NCBI GenBank assembly: GCA_963842955.1
Contig: CAWJIJ010000002.1
Span: 186,001-250,000 of the forward strand
From: JARFQW01 sp963842955
GTDB taxonomy: Bacteria > Pseudomonadota > Gammaproteobacteria > Steroidobacterales > XN24
DNA: 64,000 nt
Direction of reading: 5' to 3'
A program made the position numbers and the translations under genes. Under the pieces are notes generated by a model. The model searched no databases. It was given only the letters and a program-made list of their open reading frames with translations, and had not been told where the DNA came from. Of this stretch, positions 59,827 to 64,000 are shown piece after piece. Numbering within the stretch: the first letter of the stretch is position 1; every line of letters begins with the position of its first letter.

Positions 59827-60585
59827 ATGAGTTGCCCCGGCGCTGGAGTGGGTGTGGATGGATGCCGGGCTGGCTGGGTCTGGGTGCGGGCGACCGCGGA
59901 CGATTTCACCTACGGTACGCTGGCATCGCTGGCGCAGGTCGTGGCCCGTTTTCCCGGCGAGCGCGTCCTGGTGGACATCCCCATCGGCCTGCCCTCGGAT
60001 GCCCGGCCCCGGGGCTGCGAAGCCCCGGCCCGCCGGTTCGTGGGCCCGCGGCGGGCCAGCGTGTTTACGCCGCCCGGACGGGCTGCCGTGGAAGCTGGCG
60101 ATTACCCCTCCGCCAACGGAGCCAATCGGCTTCAGACCGGCCGCGGCCTGTCGAAACAGGCCTGGAACCTGGTGCCGAAAATCCTCGAGGCTGACCGGCT
60201 TCTCCGGTCCGAGCCCGAGCTGCAGGCCCGGGTCCATGAAAGCCATCCTGAAGTCTGCTTTCGGGCGTTGGCCGGAGCGCCCATCGCGCACTACAAAAAG
60301 ACCCTCGAGGGCCACCGAGAGCGTCTCGCGGTACTCAGCTCCCTGCGGCCCGGCCTGGAATCCGGGCTGGCCGCCGCGCTGGCGGCGCGGGACCCCGGCA
60401 CCGGGCCCGACGACCTCATCGATGCCTTCGTCCTCGCACTCTCCGCGGGTCTGCCGGCCTCCGGCCTGGCGACGTTGCCGAATCCACCGGAACGTGACGT
60501 CACCGGGCTGCCCATGCAGATGGTGCTGCCCCGTCCGGCTAGAATCGATGGGACGATCAAGGGCAGCCTGGGGGCACTGGGATGA
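59827..60585 (+). CDS. DUF429 family protein
   Basis: 252 residues. VGVDGCRAGWVWVRATADDF near the start, VLVDIPIGLPSDARPRGCEAPARRFVG, VFTPPGRAAV, and the ESHPEVCFRALAG and GPDDLIDAFVLA segments are typical of DUF429, predicted RNase-H-fold nuclease-like proteins. Its stop overlaps the next ATG by 4 bp. Confidence 0.87.
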   Translation: MSCPGAGVGVDGCRAGWVWVRATADDFTYGTLASLAQVVARFPGERVLVDIPIGLPSDARPRGCEAPARRFVGPRRASVFTPPGRAAVEAGDYPSANGANRLQTGRGLSKQAWNLVPKILEADRLLRSEPELQARVHESHPEVCFRALAGAPIAHYKKTLEGHRERLAVLSSLRPGLESGLAAALAARDPGTGPDDLIDAFVLALSAGLPASGLATLPNPPERDVTGLPMQMVLPRPARIDGTIKGSLGALG

Positions 60586-61244
60586 AGCTGGGCATTCTGG
60601 GCAGTGGCATTGTCGGTCGAACTCTGGGTGCGGGATTCGCGAGCTGCGGGCATGCCGTGCGTTTGGGTACACGGTTTCCGGCACGGCCGGAGTTGCGCCA
60701 CTGGGAGCATGCTCAGTCCAATGACGCCCGGGTGGTCTCGTTTGCCGAGGCGGCCCGGTTCGGCGATACCGCGGTACTCGCCACCGACTGGAAAGGGACA
60801 GAGCACGCGCTGGAACTGGCCCGGCCCGCGCACCTGGCCGGCAAGGTGGTCATCGATGCGACCAACCCGCTGGATTTCTCCAGCGGTATGCCTCCAAGGC
60901 TGGATATCGGTCATTCGGACTCCGGCGGGGAGCAGGTTCAGCGGTGGCTTCCCGGCGCCCGGGTCGTCAAGGCATTCAATACGGTCATGGCCAGGCACAT
61001 GGTCGGACCGCAAACCTCCGGGGCTCGGCCTGGCATGTGGATTGCCGGCGACGACAAGGATGCCAAGGCCCAGGTCACCGAACTCCTGGCCGAGCTGGGC
61101 TGGCGGACCCTGGATGCCGGGCCGCTGGCGCGGTCCCGGCTGCTTGAACCCATTGCGCTGCTTGTCATCTGTCGGCTGGCCGAAACCGGACGTGACGATT
61201 TCCTGCTTGAGCTGCTGGAGCTCACGCAGACCGGACAGGAGTGA
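60582..61244 (+). CDS. NADP oxidoreductase, coenzyme F420-dependent family (NAD(P)-binding)
   Basis: 220 residues. Rossmann fold opening LGILGSGIVGRTLGAGFASCGHAVRLGTR, then GDTAVLATDWKGTEHAL, KVVIDATNPLDF, VKAFNTVMARHMV and WIAGDDKDAKAQVTELLAELGW. Resembles the bacterial NADPH-dependent reductases annotated under the F420 family. Neither the substrate nor F420 use is shown by the sequence. Confidence 0.82.
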   Translation: MKLGILGSGIVGRTLGAGFASCGHAVRLGTRFPARPELRHWEHAQSNDARVVSFAEAARFGDTAVLATDWKGTEHALELARPAHLAGKVVIDATNPLDFSSGMPPRLDIGHSDSGGEQVQRWLPGARVVKAFNTVMARHMVGPQTSGARPGMWIAGDDKDAKAQVTELLAELGWRTLDAGPLARSRLLEPIALLVICRLAETGRDDFLLELLELTQTGQE

Positions 61245-61337
61245 CTTTTCGTGCTGCCAGTGCGGCGCCAGGCCGGGCGAACTGGCATCGGATCCCCCGG
61301 CGGGGCAGACTTCACTCTGGTTCCCGGAGAGACGTTC

Positions 61338-61769
61338 ATGGCGAAACCCAAGCTTTCGGCACTTGGTGCACTGGTCTGCCTTGCCGCCGCTGCGCTGGCG
61401 GCAGCAACCGCGCAGGCGTCCGACGAACGGACCCTGGCGGCCATCGACGCGGCTACCGGCTGGCTGGCTCTCGTGGAAGCCGGCAAGGCGGAAGAATCCT
61501 ATGCGGCAGCGGGGGCCGATTTCCGGTCCACGGTGTCTGCAGAGGACTGGGCGCGAGTCGTCGAAAGCCGGCGGGAACAGCTGGGGTCGGTGCGGGTACG
61601 CAAGGCCACCAAGGTCAACTATTTTCCGGCCCCCGAGGGCGCCACGTCCGGAGACTGGGTGATGATTCGCTTCGTCACCGGATTCGAGCGCCGGGACCAG
61701 GTCAGCGAGACCGTTACCGTGGTCAGCTACCCTGAGGACTGGGGTATCTCGGGTTATTACATCCGATGA
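61338..61769 (+). CDS. DUF4019-domain exported protein
   Basis: 143 residues from ATG 61338. Signal peptide (LGALVCLAAAALAAATAQA), then AIDAATGWLALVEAGKAEESYAAAG, VSAEDWARVVESRREQLGSV and a C-terminal VTVVSYPEDWGISGYYIR. This is DUF4019, a beta-rich periplasmic domain of unknown function. Confidence 0.85.
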   Translation: MAKPKLSALGALVCLAAAALAAATAQASDERTLAAIDAATGWLALVEAGKAEESYAAAGADFRSTVSAEDWARVVESRREQLGSVRVRKATKVNYFPAPEGATSGDWVMIRFVTGFERRDQVSETVTVVSYPEDWGISGYYIR

Positions 61770-61839
61770 CGTGGCCGCCGGCGAGGATCGTTCAGTGCGC
61801 CCGCCAGACCTGGCGCCTCGCAGGGCCCGGGGACGCGGG

Positions 61840-62265
61840 ATGGCGAGCGACCGGATCCATGCATTGAACGCGGCGATATTCGAGGACTGGCTGGAACAGT
61901 TCGCGGCTGCCTGGGCGTCCCTGGACGCCGATCGGGCGGGGCCGCTTTTTACCGCCGATGCTGTGTATCACTGGACCCCGTTCGATGCCCCGATTAAAGG
62001 TCGGGCAGCGATCGTTTCCGCGTGGGGAGAGGCATTCGCGAACCAGGCGGAACCGAGGATGGCGTCAACGGTGCTGACCTTCGCGCCTCCGCTGGGCATC
62101 GCCCGCTGGGCCACCACGTTCCGGCGCCCGGCAACGGGAGAGGAAGTGAGCCTTGATGGCGTCCTTGTCGCCGAGTTCGGCAATTCTGGCCAGTGCCGGC
62201 TCTTCAGGGAATGGTGGCACACCTCCGATCCGGAGTACGCTGGCGGCGCGGCGCGTTCCGGGTGA
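61840..62265 (+). CDS. SnoaL-like / nuclear transport factor 2 family protein
   Basis: 141 residues from ATG 61840. LNAAIFEDWLEQFAAAWASLDADRAGPLFTADAVYHWTPFDAPIKGRAAI and FREWWHTSD match the family. The stop overlaps the next gene's GTG by 4 bp (GTGA), so translation is probably coupled to the GFA gene. Confidence 0.8.
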   Translation: MASDRIHALNAAIFEDWLEQFAAAWASLDADRAGPLFTADAVYHWTPFDAPIKGRAAIVSAWGEAFANQAEPRMASTVLTFAPPLGIARWATTFRRPATGEEVSLDGVLVAEFGNSGQCRLFREWWHTSDPEYAGGAARSG

Positions 62266-62663
62266 GCGGCACCACGTTCAGCGGCGGCTGTCTCTGCGGG
62301 CGAGTCCGGTTCTCCGTGCTGGCACCGACCTTGTGGTGCGCCCACTGCCACTGCACGCTCTGCCGCAAGGCTCATGGCGCCGCATGGGTGACCTGGGTCG
62401 GGCTAGCCGATGCACAGGCGGCGATCGACGCCGACGACGAGGCGCTGGCCTGGTATGCATCGACTCCGGAAGCGGAGCGGGGATTCTGCTCGCGGTGTGG
62501 CAGCACGCTGTTTTTTCGAAGCTCCCGCTGGCCGGGCGAACTGCATATCACCCGGGCCAGCTTTGACGGAGCCATTGATCGTGAACCGTCTGCCCATGCC
62601 TGGTGGGACACCCACGTCGAGTGGGCCGAACCCGGCGACGGCCTGCCGCGAAAACCAGGCTGA
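62262..62663 (+). CDS. GFA family protein
   Basis: 133 residues from GTG 62262. All three cysteine motifs are intact: GGCLCGRVRF, HCHCTLCRKAHGAAW and FCSRCGSTLFF. This is the most canonical of the window's three GFA genes. Substrate unknown. It is translationally coupled to the SnoaL-like gene before it. Confidence 0.87.
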   Translation: MSGTTFSGGCLCGRVRFSVLAPTLWCAHCHCTLCRKAHGAAWVTWVGLADAQAAIDADDEALAWYASTPEAERGFCSRCGSTLFFRSSRWPGELHITRASFDGAIDREPSAHAWWDTHVEWAEPGDGLPRKPG

Positions 62664-62715
62664 CGGCTAAGCCGCTTTACCGGCAATCGATATCGCAGCC
62701 GTCTACAGTTCTGGA

Positions 62716-63186
62716 ATGACCACCTACACGAGCAACCCCAAGGGCGTCACGCTGGCCTGTGCAGAATGCGGTGCGGGCAATCGAATTCCGTGGGAGCGTG
62801 TCCACGAGGCCCCCAAGTGCGGCCGCTGCAAAGCGTTCCTGCCGGGCATTGACCGGCCGGTCGTTCTCCCCGACGAAACCACGTTTGACGCCGCATCCGC
62901 CACGGGGTCTTTGCCGCTCGTCGTGGATTTCTGGGCCGAATGGTGCGCGCCGTGCCGGATGCTCGCGCCGACGCTTGAAGCCCTTGCGGGTGAGCTCGAG
63001 GGTGAGGTGGTATTTGCGAAAGTGGATACCGAGGCGGTCCCGGGTCCCGGCCGGACTCTCGGCCTGCGCTCGATACCGACCCTGGCGCTCTACCGGCGCG
63101 GTGAACTGCTCGGGCAGCAGGCGGGCGCGCATCCCGCCCAGACTATCCGCCAGTGGCTGCGGGCCGCGGGCGGCCTGGACGGGTGA
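62716..63186 (+). CDS. trxC: thioredoxin 2 (TrxC)
   Basis: 156 residues. The N-terminal zinc finger carries two CxxC pairs (LACAECGAGNR and KCGRCKAFLP) as in TrxC. The thioredoxin fold has VVDFWAEWCAPCRMLAP (WCAPC in place of the usual WCGPC) and cis-Pro in LRSIPTLALY. Reduces protein disulfides with thioredoxin reductase. The stop overlaps the next gene's GTG. Confidence 0.93.
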   Translation: MTTYTSNPKGVTLACAECGAGNRIPWERVHEAPKCGRCKAFLPGIDRPVVLPDETTFDAASATGSLPLVVDFWAEWCAPCRMLAPTLEALAGELEGEVVFAKVDTEAVPGPGRTLGLRSIPTLALYRRGELLGQQAGAHPAQTIRQWLRAAGGLDG

Positions 63187-63635
63187 ACGAGCGCTTGAGG
63201 CCGTCCGTCCCCGCCGACCTGTCCGCGGTCTGTGAGCTTCTGCAGCAGGCCGGCCTGCCCACGGAGGATCTGTCCTCCGCTTCCCTTGCGAGTTTCCTGG
63301 TCGCCAGGGCGACAGGCGATGAATCGCTGCTTGCCACCGGGGCGCTGGAGATCCACGAGCACGACGGCCTGCTCCGGTCGATCGCGGTGGCTCCAGGCAG
63401 CCGGCGTGCCGGGCTCGGCGGTCGGATGACGCGGCAGTTGATCGACCAGGCCCAGGCGTCAGGACTGTTCAGCGTCTGGTTGCTGACCACCACGGCCGCC
63501 GATTATTTTCCCGGCTTCGGTTTTCAGAGGCGGGCGCGCGGGGAAGCTCCGCCGGCGATTGCCGGCAGTCCGGAATTCGCGCGCCTGTGTCCGGATTCCG
63601 CTGTCTGCCTTGCGCTGGTGCTGCGCGATGAGTGA
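63183..63635 (+). CDS. GNAT acetyltransferase, ArsN2-like
   Basis: 150 residues from GTG 63183. RPSVPADLSAVCELLQQAGLPTEDLSSASLASFLVARA, LLRSIAVAPGSRRAGLGGRMTRQLID, FSVWLLTTTAADYFPGFGFQRRARGEAPPAIAGSPEFARLCPDSA. The LLTTTAxxYF and EFxxLCPxSA segments are typical of ArsN2-type N-acetyltransferases found with arsenic-resistance genes. No ars gene is in view, so an arsenic role is only possible. Confidence 0.75.
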   Translation: MNERLRPSVPADLSAVCELLQQAGLPTEDLSSASLASFLVARATGDESLLATGALEIHEHDGLLRSIAVAPGSRRAGLGGRMTRQLIDQAQASGLFSVWLLTTTAADYFPGFGFQRRARGEAPPAIAGSPEFARLCPDSAVCLALVLRDE

Positions 63636-63996
63636 GCGTGACCCCCGGCCGGTCTTTCAGCCGGGCGGGAACATTGCGGTCAAGGTGCCTGTACACGAGT
63701 TCGCGGCACTGGTGGCGTTCTATGGCGACGTTCTCGGCTTCGAACCCATTGATGTCCCGGGGCCGGGCCTGGCCTACCGGTTCGGGGACAAGACACTGTG
63801 GATTGATCCGGTCAACCACCTGAGCCAGGCAGAGATCTGGCTGGACGTGCGCTGCGACGATCCGGAGCGGGCGGCAGGATGGCTCGAACAGGCGGGCATT
63901 CGCCGTTGCGACGATATCGAAGCCTTGCCCGGCGACCTGCAGGGATTCTGGATCATGGCGCCGGGCAATCTCGTCCACCTCGTGTATGGCGACTGA
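63628..63996 (+). CDS. VOC-family (glyoxalase-fold) protein
   Basis: 122 residues from ATG 63628, overlapping the previous stop by 8 bp. GGNIAVKVPVHEFAALVAFYGDVLGFEPID opens and LQGFWIMAPGNLVHLVYGD closes a single VOC domain. With trxC and the ArsN2-like gene it forms a coupled run. The ligand is unknown. Confidence 0.8.
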   Translation: MSERDPRPVFQPGGNIAVKVPVHEFAALVAFYGDVLGFEPIDVPGPGLAYRFGDKTLWIDPVNHLSQAEIWLDVRCDDPERAAGWLEQAGIRRCDDIEALPGDLQGFWIMAPGNLVHLVYGD

Positions 63997-64000
63997 ACCG

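Overview
The window is a high-G+C gammaproteobacterial chromosome segment that contains the replication-origin neighbourhood. The evidence is the block mnmE / yidC-yidD-rnpA-rpmH / dnaA-dnaN-recF-gyrB, followed by plsC-gmhB-glyS-glyQ, glnA-(DUF4124)-ntrB-ntrC, and yibN-grxC-secB-gpsA / envC-ctpA-yibQ-yajL-like. This gene order is typical of Chromatiales- or Xanthomonadales-type gammaproteobacteria; the exact genus cannot be told from the sequence alone.

Layout. 1-2.1 kb: a GGDEF protein cut by the window edge, a GFA-family protein and a small membrane protein. 2.2-5.95 kb: a chromosomal integron. An intact-looking integron integrase (IntI) on the minus strand faces away from an attI core (GTTAGGC, 3351-3357), followed by four plus-strand cassettes separated by three recognisable attC sites. 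The cassettes carry a secreted octapeptide-repeat protein that seems to start at CTG, a complete HigB/HigA-type toxin-antitoxin pair, a second pair whose toxin is broken while its antitoxin is intact, and a membrane-anchored protein. 6-22.4 kb: about 25 short, mostly unlinked plus-strand genes of small-domain families (GNAT, VOC, GFA, SnoaL-like, cupin, GST, DUF1697, DUF1428, DUF1801, DUF924, DUF1232, DM13, SMR). 22.4-34.1 kb: the oriC block. The best oriC candidate is the AT-rich dnaA-dnaN gap with three DnaA boxes. 34.4-39.1 kb: a lipoprotein, phospholipid acyltransferase, heptose-phosphate phosphatase and both glycyl-tRNA synthetase subunits. 39.1-44.3 kb: a nitrogen-assimilation locus; glnA has a sigma-54 promoter and an NtrC-type box, and ntrBC lie just downstream. 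44.6-46.8 kb: two tandem paralogous secreted proteins built from TonB_C-like repeats. 46.8-55.6 kb: PyrD-like dehydrogenase, trmL, the gpsA-secB-grxC-yibN operon and the divergent envC-ctpA-yibQ-yajL-like-GGDEF run. 55.6-64 kb: small secreted or soluble proteins, a TPR-dioxygenase fusion, and a tightly overlapping run ending in trxC, an ArsN2-like acetyltransferase and a VOC protein.

Sequence quality matters here. gyrB (essential) and recF each carry a single +1 frameshift, and the DUF1232 and DUF924 genes carry similar single-base shifts. At least some of these are therefore probably base-calling or assembly indels and not real gene loss.

No CRISPR array, rRNA, tRNA, phage or insertion sequence was seen. 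The most unusual element is the integron array, above all its first cassette.
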